Assembly: GCF_000725495.1 (NCBI RefSeq)
Contig: NZ_JNZD01000026.1
Coordinates: forward strand, 51,235 to 115,234
DNA from: Streptomyces aureus
Lineage (GTDB): Bacteria; Actinomycetota; Actinomycetes; Streptomycetales; Streptomycetaceae
DNA: 64,000 nt
Reading direction: 5' to 3'
Shown here in pieces: positions 44,047-52,951 of the stretch. The notes under the pieces are model-generated. The model made no database searches. It was not told where the DNA came from and worked only from the letters and a program-made list of their open reading frames with translations. The first letter of the stretch is position 1; the number at the start of each line of letters is the position of its first letter. The position numbers and the translations under genes are program-made.

Positions 44047-44841
44047 TCAGCTGACGAAGTACGTGGGGTTCGGCAGCTTGTAGGTCTTGTCGGCGTAGCC
44101 GCCGTCGAGGTCCGAGTACTGGTCGCCGAAGTTGGCGACGATGTCGTACCCGAGGGACTCGATGTGCTTGCGGGTGCCGGCCTTGTACTGGACGGTCGTG
44201 CAGTTCCAGGCGGCGGCGGTGGCGCAGTCGCTCAGGTAGGCGGGCGGGTTGGCCGCGTCCTTGAGGAACATGTGCGCGGAGTCGAGGTTGACGTCGACGC
44301 CGACCTTCTTCAGGTTCTCGACCGCGGAGACGCGCTGCGACTCCTTCAGGCCCGAGTTGTAGAACACCTCGACGCCCTTGGAAGCGGCGTAGTTGACGAG
44401 GTCGGGGCTGCCGAAGACGGCCGGACGGTCCGCCTGGGCGACGTAGGCGGCCCAGGAGGCCGAGTTGTAGGTGTAGTTGGTCTTCTTCTCGTAGTCGAGC
44501 GAGAGCAGCAGCGTGTCGTCGATGTCGAAGACGACGGCGGCCTTCTCGTGCCGGTGGTGGGCCTTGCGGGCCGCCTGGTCGATGTGCCGCTTGGCGGCGG
44601 CGTCGAGGCGCGCGAGGTCCTTGGCGTACTGGCTGTCGGGGGACGCCTGGTAGACACCGTTGCTGTCGGCGGTGGTGCCGTAGTAGGTGTCGATGTCCTT
44701 GACGAGGACGCCTATGTTGTACGGCTCGTGCGTCGAGTTCGCCGTCGACTGACCGGCGGTGGCGACTCCGGTGCCGTACAGGGCGGCACCGGCGACGACA
44801 CAGGTTGCGGCGACGGCCGCGATGCGCAGTGGCTTATGCAT
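44047..44841 (-). CDS. secreted HAD-superfamily acid phosphatase (class B-like)
   Basis: A 264-residue exported phosphatase. The signal peptide (MHKPLRIAAVAATCVVAGAAL) is cleaved near ATAGQS at about residue 30. HAD motif I is VVFDIDDTLLLSLDYE with the nucleophile Asp, the motif II Ser/Thr is in VEVFYNSGLKESQR, and the acidic motif III/IV is in YDIVANFGDQYSDLDGGYADK (split: IVANFGDQYSDLDGG). Two Cys (SDCATAAAWNCTTV) may form a disulfide. It probably frees phosphate from organic phosphates outside the cell. It sits amid the pectinase genes without an obvious functional tie. ATG 44841 starts directly at the signal peptide. Confidence 0.87.
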   Translation of the reverse strand: MHKPLRIAAVAATCVVAGAALYGTGVATAGQSTANSTHEPYNIGVLVKDIDTYYGTTADSNGVYQASPDSQYAKDLARLDAAAKRHIDQAARKAHHRHEKAAVVFDIDDTLLLSLDYEKKTNYTYNSASWAAYVAQADRPAVFGSPDLVNYAASKGVEVFYNSGLKESQRVSAVENLKKVGVDVNLDSAHMFLKDAANPPAYLSDCATAAAWNCTTVQYKAGTRKHIESLGYDIVANFGDQYSDLDGGYADKTYKLPNPTYFVS

Positions 44842-44962
44842 GACAGATTTTCTACGCGCGTCACGTCCCTGGGCGCGAGACCCTTTGCCGGATCGATACA
44901 TACTTTTCGGCCGACTTGGGCCCCGCGCCGCGTTCTTCGGGCCTCCCGCCCTGCGGGAAGGG

Positions 44963-46075
44963 TCAGTTCATGGTCGCGCCGATGGTCGTGCTGCCCGTCG
45001 TGAGGAAGGTGGTCGCGGGCAGGGTCCCGCCGGAGGAGCGGGAGTTGTACGTGGTGCTCGCGTCCGTGGAGACGAACGACGGGGTGGAGACGCCGGAGTC
45101 CCAGTTGTTGCCGGCCGATGTCACCGAGGAGCCCTTGGACACCGCCGCGGTGCCGTTGCCGACCGCCAGGTTCTTGCCCAGCCGGGCGGAACCGGTGGCG
45201 AAGTAGTAGCCGTACTTCCCGTTGGCGTAGGCGGTGGTGCGGTTGATGACGATGGCGCCGGTGTTGGAGTTCTCGGTGAACCCGCTGCCCGCGTCGTCCC
45301 AGGCCGCCGAGTTGTTGACGACGTGGGCGACGACCTCGCCGTCGCCGCCGAGCTTGTAGCCGTTGCCGTCGCCGGCGAAGGCCGAGTCACCCCAGCGGTT
45401 CTTGCCGTTGCCGAAGGACCAGGTGTGTTCGACGGTGACCGGCGAGGAGAAGGACCAGAAGTCGATCCCGTCGTCGGAGTTGTTGTAGAGGCGGGCTCCG
45501 GTGATCAGGTTGCCGGTGCCGGAGCCGAACTTCACGGCGACGCCGTCGGCGTTCTCGCCGTGGGTGGCGGCGTCGTAGTTGCCGTACGAGTCGAGGTTCC
45601 TGACCGTGTTGTTGACGGTGCCGTCGCCGGTCAGCGTGAAGCCGGAGTCGCCGCCGTCGATGGTCTTGACGTTGTTCCAGACGGTGCCGGTGCAGGACTG
45701 GCAGACGACCGCGCTGTCCGGGGAGTTCTGGAACGTGATGCCCGAGACGTTCCAGTAGTCGGCGGTCAGCTTGAAGATCCAGTCGCCGGACGGGAGCGAG
45801 GATCCGTCGATCTTCACGGTCTCCGAGCCGTACGCGGTGAGGGTCACCGGCGAGGAGGACGTGCCGTTGGTGGTCGACTGGAGGGTGGCCGTCGGGTAGT
45901 AGGTGCCGCCGCGCACCTGGATCACGGTTCCGGCGGTGGCTCCGGAGATCGCGCTGGTCAGTTCGGCGGTGGTGTCGACGACGACGGTCGCGGCCCGCGC
46001 CTGCGCGGGAAGGGCGGCAAGGCCCGCGCCCAGCGCCAGGGCGGCGCCGAGACTGAGAGCGGTACGACGAGACAT
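44963..46075 (-). CDS. secreted right-handed beta-helix pectate lyase (PL9-like)
   Basis: A 370-residue secreted lyase. The N-terminus SRRTALSLGAALALGAGLAAL is a Tat-like signal with cleavage after ARA near residue 29. The body is a parallel beta-helix with many Asn/Gly turns: TVIQVRGGTYYPTATLQST, YWNVSGITFQNSPDSAVVCQ, TIDGGDSGFTLTGDGTVNNT, YGNYDAATHGENADGVAVKFG and NNSDDGIDFWSFSSPVTVEH (in pieces). The GENADG...SDDGID spacing with acidic calcium sites fits PL9 (PelL/PelX) enzymes. Assignment to PL9 is from this pattern and not from a search. It lies in a minus-strand run of pectinase genes. Confidence 0.82.
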   Translation of the reverse strand: MSRRTALSLGAALALGAGLAALPAQARAATVVVDTTAELTSAISGATAGTVIQVRGGTYYPTATLQSTTNGTSSSPVTLTAYGSETVKIDGSSLPSGDWIFKLTADYWNVSGITFQNSPDSAVVCQSCTGTVWNNVKTIDGGDSGFTLTGDGTVNNTVRNLDSYGNYDAATHGENADGVAVKFGSGTGNLITGARLYNNSDDGIDFWSFSSPVTVEHTWSFGNGKNRWGDSAFAGDGNGYKLGGDGEVVAHVVNNSAAWDDAGSGFTENSNTGAIVINRTTAYANGKYGYYFATGSARLGKNLAVGNGTAAVSKGSSVTSAGNNWDSGVSTPSFVSTDASTTYNSRSSGGTLPATTFLTTGSTTIGATMN

Positions 46076-46118
46076 GGAGTGGGGTCCTTTCGTCGTGCTG
46101 TCGGACGGAACGGGGGAA

Positions 46119-47249
46119 TCACGGACACCAGTCGCCGAGATACGCGGCACGCGTGTGCTGCCCGGCCTCGGCGTCCGTGAGCTGGGGACGGTTCTCCGGA
46201 ACGGTGATCACCGCGCCGGGCCCGGTGTTGCGGTACTCGGCGAAGCGCTGGGCCTGCCACGGGTGGGCGGCGGACATGTCCGTGTAGGGCGCGACGGCGT
46301 CGACGCCGGCGTCCAGGCGGGTGTCGCGGACGGTCAGCATCGGGCGGGCGGTGGGGTCCGAGCCGGGCACCCAGGGACGGGCCAGCTTGTAGTACGCGTC
46401 CGGGGCGGAGCTGCTGATCCTGCCGCCGGTGACCAGGTAGCCGCGCGGGTCGGCGACGGCCGTGGACGGCGCGAACACGAAGCCGTACGGGGCACCGGCC
46501 AGGTCCGTGCGGTCCAGGGTGTGGAAGTGGCAGTGCTCGAAGACCGCCGTCGCGCGCCCGAAGACGAAGTCCACGTCCCCCTCGACGTAGCAGTCGCGGT
46601 AGTACTGCCGGGCGAAGACGGCGAGCGCGGTCGTGTCGGCGTACAGGGTGTCCTGGTGGCCGAGGAAACGGCAGCGGTGAAAGGCGGAGCGGTCGCCCTG
46701 CACCTTGATCGCCACGGCCTGGGTGCCGGTGATGTCCGGGTGGTCGGCGCGCAGCCAGTCGTTGGCGAAGGTGACCGAGCGGGCGGTGAAGCCGTCGGCG
46801 CGCACGGTGGTCGTCGCGGACCCGGTGGTGCCGTAGGTGCCCGAACCGTCGGGTTTCGGGGTGCCGTTGGCGTTGTCGTAGACCACGACGACGTCGCGCG
46901 GATCCCCGGAGGCGCCGATCCAGGTCATCTCGGAGGCGACGGGGCCGGGCAGGCCGGTCGCCGGGTCGACCGCGCCGACCGACACCGTCTCGCGGTACAC
47001 CCCGGGCCCGATGACCAGGGTGAACCCGGCTCCGGTCGCGGCGGTCACGGCGGCCTGCACGGTGGTGTGGTCGCCGAGGCCGCCCGGATGGACGTACAGC
47101 GTCCTCGCGTCGAGCCGCGCGGACGGCGAACCGTACCGCCCGAACGGCCGGCGTCCGTTGGCACGGGCCGGGGCCGCGAGCACGGGAGCCAGCACGGCTC
47201 CGGTGCCCGCGGCGACGAACGCCCTTCTGCTGACGTGGTGTCCGGCCAT
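46119..47249 (-). CDS. secreted pectin methylesterase, carbohydrate esterase family 8
   Basis: A 376-residue pectinesterase that removes methyl groups from homogalacturonan so that the lyases can act. The signal has a twin-arginine pattern (VSRRAFVAAGTGAVLAPVLA). Catalytic-site motifs of CE8 are present: GTQAVAIKVQGDRSAFHRC with the Gln, FLGHQDTLYADTTALAV, EGDVDFVFGRATAVFEHCHF with the nucleophile Asp, and the Arg in YKLARPWVPGSD. The ATG 47249 has ggaagga about ten bases upstream, inside the end of the preceding pectate lyase gene. The genes are two bases apart, so they are cotranscribed. Confidence 0.92.
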   Translation of the reverse strand: MAGHHVSRRAFVAAGTGAVLAPVLAAPARANGRRPFGRYGSPSARLDARTLYVHPGGLGDHTTVQAAVTAATGAGFTLVIGPGVYRETVSVGAVDPATGLPGPVASEMTWIGASGDPRDVVVVYDNANGTPKPDGSGTYGTTGSATTTVRADGFTARSVTFANDWLRADHPDITGTQAVAIKVQGDRSAFHRCRFLGHQDTLYADTTALAVFARQYYRDCYVEGDVDFVFGRATAVFEHCHFHTLDRTDLAGAPYGFVFAPSTAVADPRGYLVTGGRISSSAPDAYYKLARPWVPGSDPTARPMLTVRDTRLDAGVDAVAPYTDMSAAHPWQAQRFAEYRNTGPGAVITVPENRPQLTDAEAGQHTRAAYLGDWCP

Positions 47250-47251
47250 GG

Positions 47252-48583
47252 TCAGCAGATCCTTCCGGCGCCGGCCCCGCGGTCGACGATCCGGGCGACG
47301 GTCCGCGCGGGATCGACCTCGCTCCGCAGGACCGGGGTCCAGCCGGCACCGGCCTGGAGGGTCTCGGCGGGGATCTCCGCGTTGTGCACGGCGATCAGAT
47401 CGGTGAGGACGCCGTTGACGTAGTTGTCGGCCGCCGTCAGCGGGGCCTCCTTCCACTTCTTGAGGATCGTCCCGGTTCCGACCGAGGCGGGCAGGGTGAA
47501 CGCGTTGTGCTCGGCGACGAGCTGGGACTCCATCCCGATGCCGTAGCTGTAGCCGTATCCGGCGTCGGCCACGAAGTGGTTGTTGTAGGAGTCCACTTGT
47601 CCGAAGCGCACCCGCGGGGCCCGCTCGACGAGGCGGGTGAACAGGTTGTGGTGGAGGGTGACCTTCAGATGGCCCCGGTCCACCGCGGCGGTCGACGCGC
47701 TGTCGCTGTTGCCGATCAGGATGGTCTTGTCGTGGTCGGCGAAGACGTTCCAGGAGACGGTCACGTGATCGGCGCCCTTGACGATGTCCAGTTCACCGTC
47801 GTGCTGTTCGTAGATCCGGCCGAAGTAGCTCGGCAGCGAGCTGTCCGGGTGGTCGCCGTCGGTGAACGTGTCGTGGTCCAGCCAGACGTGCGTGGCGCCG
47901 TACACGACCGCGCTGTCGTACTCGGAGTTCCAGTTGCCGGTGTCGCCGTCGGTGGGGTCCCACTGCGGGAAGCAGTCCAGGGGGCTCTCGAAGGCGAGGT
48001 TGCGGACGATGACGTTGTCGACGCCCTTGATCTGGAGGCTCGCGCCCTTGAAGCCCGCGTCCGGACCGAGGCCGATGATCGTCGTGTTGGCGGGGACGTA
48101 CGCCTTGATGGCGGCGTCCTGATGGGCCGCGGACGCGGCGCGCAGGTCCTCCTGCTCGCCGCTGACGACCTGCTCGTAGCCCCACACGGCCGGGTCGTAG
48201 TCGGCGAGGTACTGGTCGAAGTCGTAGCCGGGCGCGGCGAAGGAGCCGCAGCCCTCGGCGCCGGCGTCGATCGTGCCCCGGACCTTGATGATCTTCGGGG
48301 CGCTGCCGCCCGCGGCGAGCGCGGCCTTGAACTGCGCCCAGGTCGTGACCGTGCTGACCTGCGCGGCGGTCGCGGCCGAGCCGCCGGTGGTGCCGGTCCC
48401 CTCGGACGCCCAGCCGTCGCCCGCGGCGAGCGTCTGCCGGGCGGGGTCACGGGGACGGGCCTCGGCGGTGGTTCCGGTGACGGTGAGCACGAGCGCGGTG
48501 CAGCCGATCAGCGCGGCGGCCCTGCGTACGGCACGCCCGCGCCAGGTGGTGGCATGCCCATGCCATTTCTGTGTGTCCGTCAT
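47252..48583 (-). CDS. secreted pectate lyase, polysaccharide lyase family 1
   Basis: A 443-residue extracellular lyase. The signal peptide is near residues 17-47 (RRAAALIGCTALVLTVTG, then AEARP). The PL1 beta-helix has TWAQFKAALAAGGSAPKIIKV, TTIIGLGPDAGFKGASLQIK, DNVIVRNLAFESPLDCFPQW, the calcium-site DNSEYDSAVV-like NWNSEYDSAVVYGATHVWLD and HDTFTDGDHPD, DIVKGADHVTVSWNVFADHD, and the catalytic Arg in VERAPRVRFGQVDSYNNHF. The C-terminal part is a little longer than usual. ATG 48583 has a strong gaaggagag ribosome site. It precedes the methylesterase by two bases, and both act on the same pectin backbone. Confidence 0.9.
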   Translation of the reverse strand: MTDTQKWHGHATTWRGRAVRRAAALIGCTALVLTVTGTTAEARPRDPARQTLAAGDGWASEGTGTTGGSAATAAQVSTVTTWAQFKAALAAGGSAPKIIKVRGTIDAGAEGCGSFAAPGYDFDQYLADYDPAVWGYEQVVSGEQEDLRAASAAHQDAAIKAYVPANTTIIGLGPDAGFKGASLQIKGVDNVIVRNLAFESPLDCFPQWDPTDGDTGNWNSEYDSAVVYGATHVWLDHDTFTDGDHPDSSLPSYFGRIYEQHDGELDIVKGADHVTVSWNVFADHDKTILIGNSDSASTAAVDRGHLKVTLHHNLFTRLVERAPRVRFGQVDSYNNHFVADAGYGYSYGIGMESQLVAEHNAFTLPASVGTGTILKKWKEAPLTAADNYVNGVLTDLIAVHNAEIPAETLQAGAGWTPVLRSEVDPARTVARIVDRGAGAGRIC

Positions 48584-48611
48584 ACGACTCGCTCTCCTTC
48601 GGCTCAGGGGG

Positions 48612-49406
48612 TCAGGCGGTGGGCCAGGTGATCCAGGACTCGGGGATCTCCGCGCCGAGACGGCGGACGTCCCGGGGCGTGAGCACCCGGCGGTGCAGCA
48701 GCGCGCCCGCGACCAGGCGGGCCACGGCGATGGCGCCGGGCGGGTTGAAGTGGGTGTTGTCCTGCTCGGTGGCGGTCCAGTTGAAGTACCTCTTCGTCTC
48801 CTCGACGCCGAGCCGCTGCCACAGCGCGATGGACAGCGCCTGGATGTCGAGGAGGGCCACGTGCTCGTCCGCGGCGAGCGCGCGCATCGACGCCGGGTAG
48901 TCGCCGTGCGTCGGCACCGCGTTGCCGTCCGCGTCGAACTTCCTGCGCTCCACCGGGGTGGCGAGCACCGGCCGGGCACCGCAGGCCCGGGCTCCGTCGA
49001 GGTACTGCCGCAGACAGTCCTGGTACGTCGTCCACGGCTCGGTGTAGCGGGTGGGGTCGGCGCTCTTCTCGTCGTTGTGGCCGAACTGGACGAGCAGGAG
49101 GTCGCCGGGCCGGATCACGCCGAGGATCGCGGCGAGGCGGCCCTCGTCCAGGAAGCTCTTCGAACTGCGGCCGTTCACCGCGTGGTTGGCGACCACGAGG
49201 TCCTCGCGGAGGAAGAACGGGAGGGCCATGCCCCACCCGGTCTCCGGTGCGGCGTCGGCGTACTTCTGGGCGGCGGTGGAGTCGCCGGCGATGTACAGGG
49301 TGCGCGGCCGGCGGCGCGGTCCGGCGGACGCGGGGCCCGCGGCGGCGACCGCGAGCGGCAGGGCGGCGACGGCCGCCGAGGTGACCTGTCTGCGCGTGAG
49401 GGACAC
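48612..49406 (-). CDS. secreted rhamnogalacturonan acetylesterase (SGNH/GDSL hydrolase, CE12-like)
   Basis: A 264-residue exported SGNH hydrolase. The signal is TRRQVTSAAVAALPLAVAAA with cleavage near AGPASAG. Block I is LYIAGDSTAAQKY (catalytic Ser), block II/III contain NHAVNGRSSKSFLDEGR and LLVQFGHNDEKSADP, and block V is QDNTHFNPPGAIAVARL with the catalytic His and the DxxH-like spacing of CE12 esterases. It would deacetylate rhamnogalacturonan side regions. GTG 49406 has aaagga at proper distance. It belongs to the minus-strand pectinase run, 28 bases before the PL1 start. Confidence 0.88.
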   Translation of the reverse strand: MSLTRRQVTSAAVAALPLAVAAAGPASAGPRRRPRTLYIAGDSTAAQKYADAAPETGWGMALPFFLREDLVVANHAVNGRSSKSFLDEGRLAAILGVIRPGDLLLVQFGHNDEKSADPTRYTEPWTTYQDCLRQYLDGARACGARPVLATPVERRKFDADGNAVPTHGDYPASMRALAADEHVALLDIQALSIALWQRLGVEETKRYFNWTATEQDNTHFNPPGAIAVARLVAGALLHRRVLTPRDVRRLGAEIPESWITWPTA

Positions 49407-49454
49407 GGGCGTGTTCCTTTCGACAGAGGTTCGGGAGGGTGCCGACGGGGGTGT

Positions 49455-49636
49455 GGCACGGAGGTTCGAGCGCGGCTCGGGGGGTGCGGCACGGAGGTTC
49501 GAGCGCGGCTCGGGCGCGTGCTCGCGGGAGTGCGGCACGGAAGGAGGAGCCGGGAGGGCCGCCCGGCCCGGCCGCGGGGCGCACCACGGCCGGGACCAGG
49601 CGTACCGGGACCAGGCGTACCGGGACCTGGCGTGCG
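49455..49636. repeat. two tandem-repeat arrays (33-bp period and 15 bp x 3) between the binding protein and the esterase genes
   Basis: A 27-base block is repeated exactly at 49455-49481 and 49488-49514 (33-base period). Its first seven bases recur at 49534. A 15-bp unit, GGGACCAGGCGTACC, repeats at 49592, 49607 and 49622 (the last with changes). They fill most of the 254-base gap between the stop of the sugar-binding protein and the start of the esterase. No gene is seen in the gap. Confidence 0.8.
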
Positions 49637-49660
49637 GGGACGGATGCCGTCCGCCGGGCG

Positions 49661-51055
49661 CTAGTGGTGTGCCTTCCAGTCGGCCTGTGCCTTGTTCAGC
49701 TGGTCGGCCAGGGTGTCCAGGAAGTCCTTCACGCTCATCTTGCCGAGCAGCACCTTCTGGAAGTTCGGCTCGTTGTCGGCCTTGGAGATGGTGTTCCAGT
49801 CGGGCAGGTAGTACGGCAGCTGCACGATCTTGGTGCCGGTGCCGTTCAGCGCCTCGGCGGCCAGCCGGGTCGGCTCGGCCTGCTGCACCCAGTTGTCCTT
49901 GGCGGCGTCGGTGTTCGCCGGCACCTGCCCCGCCGACTCGTTGAACTTGGAGTTCTCCGCCGCCGAGACGGCGAACTCGATGAACTTCCAGGCGGCCGCC
50001 TTGTTCTTGCCGGACTTGAACAGGCTCAGCCCGTCGACCGGGTTGGAGACCTGCACCCGGGTGCCGTCGTCCAGGGTCGGGTTCGGGACGCCGCGGAACT
50101 TGCCGGTGCCCAGTGCCTTCACATGGTCCTGGTAGGAGCCGAGGTTGTGGCTCAGCATGCCGATGGTGCCGCTGTCCCACTGCGCGACCATCTTGGTGAA
50201 GTCGTTGTTGACGTCGGCGGACGGGGTGTCCTTCTTGTAGAGCGCGACGTACTTCTCCAGGGCGGCCACGTTCTTCGGGTCGTTGACGGTGGTCTTGTCG
50301 CCGTTCCAGAACGAGGTGATCCCGGTCTGGCCGTACGCGGCGTCCAGCGCCGGGGCGATGGAGCCCTCGCCGCCGCGGATGGTGAAGCCGAACTTGTTCT
50401 TCCCCTTGTCCGTGAGCTTCGCCGCGGCCGTGTAGAACTTCGACCAGGAGGTCGGCGCGTCCAGGCCCGCCGACTTGAACAGGTCGGTGCGGTACCAGAG
50501 CGTGCCGTTGTTGGCGGAGGTCGGCACCTGGTACAGGGTGTCGCCGCCGCCGGCGGCCCGGCTGACGTCGAGCAGGTTCCGGCTCAGCTTCCCGTTCAGC
50601 GGGCTCTTCTCGATCCGGCTGTCCAGCGGCTCCAGCGCCCCCTGGACGGCGACCTCGGCGAGCATCGCGGTGCCCACACCGCCGACGTCGGGCAGACCGC
50701 CGCCCTGGATGGCGGTGTCGTACTTGGACTGGGCGCTCGCGGCCGGGATGCCGACGTACTTGACCTTGATGTCCGGGTACTTCTTCTCGAAGTCGGCGAT
50801 GATCTGCTTCCAGATGTCGGTGCGGACACCGCCGTTGTTGTCCCAGAAGGTGATCTCGCCCTTGCCGGACCCCTCGGTCCCCTTGTCCCCCGCGCTGCCG
50901 CTGCCGTCGTCGCCGCAGGCGGTGACGGTCAGCGCCAGTACGGAGCCGAGGGCGACGGCCAGGGCGGCGCGCCGGGCTCCGCGCACGCCGAAGCTGCGCC
51001 GGCCGGCTCCCGGCGGGAGGGCGGCCGGGCGGTTCTCGCGTCTGCTGATCTTCAT
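49661..51055 (-). CDS. carbohydrate ABC transporter substrate-binding lipoprotein
   Basis: A 464-residue extracellular-binding protein of family 1. The signal peptide ends in the lipobox LTVTAC (Cys47), followed by a Gly/Ser linker (GDDGSGSAGDKGTEGSGKG). The mature part has EITFWDNNGGVRTDIWKQII, FEKKYPDIKVKYVGI, YQVPTSANNGTLWYRTDLFK and TMLAEVAVQGALEPL-like family features. The likely ligands are pectin- or arabinan-derived oligosaccharides because of the neighbours. ATG 51055 is chosen. An upstream extension of the frame is unsupported. An AAGCGCTT operator lies at 51183, about 130 bases before the start. The permeases are encoded at 54992-56826, and no ATPase gene is near, so MsiK is the likely energiser. 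Confidence 0.9.
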   Translation of the reverse strand: MKISRRENRPAALPPGAGRRSFGVRGARRAALAVALGSVLALTVTACGDDGSGSAGDKGTEGSGKGEITFWDNNGGVRTDIWKQIIADFEKKYPDIKVKYVGIPAASAQSKYDTAIQGGGLPDVGGVGTAMLAEVAVQGALEPLDSRIEKSPLNGKLSRNLLDVSRAAGGGDTLYQVPTSANNGTLWYRTDLFKSAGLDAPTSWSKFYTAAAKLTDKGKNKFGFTIRGGEGSIAPALDAAYGQTGITSFWNGDKTTVNDPKNVAALEKYVALYKKDTPSADVNNDFTKMVAQWDSGTIGMLSHNLGSYQDHVKALGTGKFRGVPNPTLDDGTRVQVSNPVDGLSLFKSGKNKAAAWKFIEFAVSAAENSKFNESAGQVPANTDAAKDNWVQQAEPTRLAAEALNGTGTKIVQLPYYLPDWNTISKADNEPNFQKVLLGKMSVKDFLDTLADQLNKAQADWKAHH

Positions 51056-51182
51056 GGGTCGGCTCTCTTCTCCGGGATCCAGCGGGGCGGTGGGGTCGGT
51101 GAGGTGCACTCGGGGCGCGGTGTCCGGCTGCTTCCGGAAGGGACGCCGGGGGAACGGACGCGCCCTTCCCTCTCCATCCGGT

Positions 51183-51197
51183 AAGCGCTTGCTACGA
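51183..51197. promoter_or_regulatory. LacI-type operator copy 1 (AAGCGCTTGCTACGA)
   Basis: The palindromic core AAGCGCTT, typical of LacI-family operators, is followed by GCTACGA. The same 15 bases occur at 56870-56884 before the permease operon of the same transporter. This copy lies upstream of the binding-protein gene. Confidence 0.7.
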
Positions 51198-51325
51198 AGG
51201 TGTGGCATTGCGGCTCCCAACAGGCGGGCGATACGACGGGCGAACTGCGGACGAGCGGCGGGCGGAGGACGGGCTCCGGATGGCGGACGAAGCCCGGAAG
51301 GGGGACGAGCGGCGGGCGGCGGACC

Positions 51326-52951
51326 TCAGCGGGCCGCGGTGACTCGGAAGCGGGTGAAGCCGGCGGCCCCTGCGGGCCCCGCGCCGGGCGGGGCGAGCGC
51401 GAACAGGCCCAGCAGGGCGCCGATCCAGCCCTGTCCGGTGGCGGCGAAGACCTGCCCCGAGGGCTGCCGGCCCTCTCCGGTGTCGTAGGAGAAGCGGCAG
51501 CGGGCCCCGTCGCCGATCTCGATCCACAGCCGGGCCCGGCCCCGGGGCGCCGGCCGTGCGGGAGCGGCGTCGCGCTCGCGCCCGCCCGCGCACCCTCCGG
51601 ACCGGGGGACGGGTGCCGCCGGGTCCACCGGTTCGGCGAACCGGTGGACCAGCCGTACCGCTCCCCCGGGCTCGCGTTCGAGGCCGATCCAGGCGAACGC
51701 GTCGCCCAGCACCACGAGTCCGGCCCGCGCCCCCGGCTCCTCGCTGTCGAGGCACAGGTCGACCCGGACGGTGGCGGGCCGGCCCGGCATCCGCTGGGTC
51801 AGGACGTGGGGCACCGCGCGCAGGTCGTGGGCGAAGGGCGTACGGACACAGCTCAGCCGCAGTCCGTCACCCGAGTGCTGGGGGGCCCAGCCCTCCTGGG
51901 GGTTGGCGGCCCACTGCCACTGGCGCCCGAAGCGGCCCCCGGGGAAGTCGTCGTCGGTGGCGGGCGCGGACGGCGGCTGGGCGGGCAGCTCCGGTTTGCG
52001 GTGCACGGCCACGGGAGTGCCCCGCTCTCCGATCACCGGCCAGCCTCCCCCGCTCTCGGCTTCGCTCGAACGGGGGGACCCCCATGAGCGGGAGGTGCCT
52101 CCACCGCCCCAGCGCATGGGCTGGAGGTGGACGACCCGCCCGTAGGGCCCGCGCTGCTGGAAATGGAGGAACCAGTCCTCGCCCGCCGCCGTGCGCACCC
52201 AGCCGCCCTGGTGCGGGCCGTTGACCCGGGTGTTCCCCTGCTCCAGGACCACCCGTTCCTCGTACGGGCCGAAGAAGCCGCGTGAGCGGAAGGCGCCCTG
52301 CCAGCCGGACGCGACTCCCCCGGCGGGGGCGAGGATCCAGAACCAGCCGTCGTGCCGGTAGGCCTTGGGCCCCTCCAGGGTGAACCAGCCGGGGATCAGG
52401 TCGCCGTCGACGATCACCTTCCCCTCGTCGAGCAGCCCGGTGCCGTCGGGGCGCATCCGGTGTCCGGTGAGGCGGTTCTTCACCCCGGACCGGGACCGCG
52501 CCCAGGCGTGCACCAGATACGCCTCGCCGCTCTCCTCGTCCCACAGCGGGCAGGGGTCGATGAGTCCCTGGCCCTCCTTCACCAGGTACGGCCGGGTCCA
52601 AGGGCCCCTGATGTCGGGCGCGTTGACCTGGAAGATGCCGTGGTCGGGGTCTCCCCAGAAGATCCAGAAGCGGTCGTCGTGACGGCGCAGCGCGGGTGCC
52701 CACACACCCCCGCCGGGCCGGGGGGAGCTGAACTCGCGCGCGGGTTCCAGGCGTTGGAGCGCGTGGCCGACGAGGGTCCAGTTCACCAGGTCCCGGGAGT
52801 GCAGCAGGGGCAGGCCGGGGACTCGGCCGAAGCTGGAGGCGGTCAGATAGAAGTCGTCACCGACGCACAGCACGTCGGGGTCGGACCAGTCGGCGTCGAG
52901 GACCGGGTTGCGGTAGGTGCCGTCACCCAGGTCGGCGGAGGGCAGGGCCAT
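51326..52951 (-). CDS. intracellular glycoside hydrolase family 43 (arabinofuranosidase/beta-xylosidase type)
   Basis: A 541-residue enzyme without a signal peptide, hence acting on imported oligosaccharides. The five-bladed propeller (about 12-300) has the GH43 residues: Asp24 in DADWSDPDVLC (base), Asp132 in GLIDPCPLWDE (pKa modulator) and Glu193 in TLEGPKAYRHDG (acid). A C-terminal beta-sandwich (about 330-540) follows. Residues 283-303 (GGGGTSRSWGSPRSSEAESG) look foreign. They sit between MRW and WPVIG, which are normally almost adjacent, and match a common Streptomyces repeat (52044-52102). The gene shares one base with the DUF6807 gene (TGATG). Confidence 0.9.
   Translation of the reverse strand: MALPSADLGDGTYRNPVLDADWSDPDVLCVGDDFYLTASSFGRVPGLPLLHSRDLVNWTLVGHALQRLEPAREFSSPRPGGGVWAPALRRHDDRFWIFWGDPDHGIFQVNAPDIRGPWTRPYLVKEGQGLIDPCPLWDEESGEAYLVHAWARSRSGVKNRLTGHRMRPDGTGLLDEGKVIVDGDLIPGWFTLEGPKAYRHDGWFWILAPAGGVASGWQGAFRSRGFFGPYEERVVLEQGNTRVNGPHQGGWVRTAAGEDWFLHFQQRGPYGRVVHLQPMRWGGGGTSRSWGSPRSSEAESGGGWPVIGERGTPVAVHRKPELPAQPPSAPATDDDFPGGRFGRQWQWAANPQEGWAPQHSGDGLRLSCVRTPFAHDLRAVPHVLTQRMPGRPATVRVDLCLDSEEPGARAGLVVLGDAFAWIGLEREPGGAVRLVHRFAEPVDPAAPVPRSGGCAGGRERDAAPARPAPRGRARLWIEIGDGARCRFSYDTGEGRQPSGQVFAATGQGWIGALLGLFALAPPGAGPAGAAGFTRFRVTAAR
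52044..52102. repeat. widespread Streptomyces dispersed repeat inserted in frame in the GH43 gene
   Basis: The sequence ctctcggcttcgctcgaa flanked by CCCCCG (52047-52052) and CGGGGG (52070-52075), then GGGACCCCCATGAGCGGGAGG, is a short palindromic element I recognise as recurrent between genes across Streptomyces genomes. The ends cctcccccgctc and gagcgggagg are themselves inverted repeats. Here it lies inside the coding frame without a stop. Confidence 0.75.
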
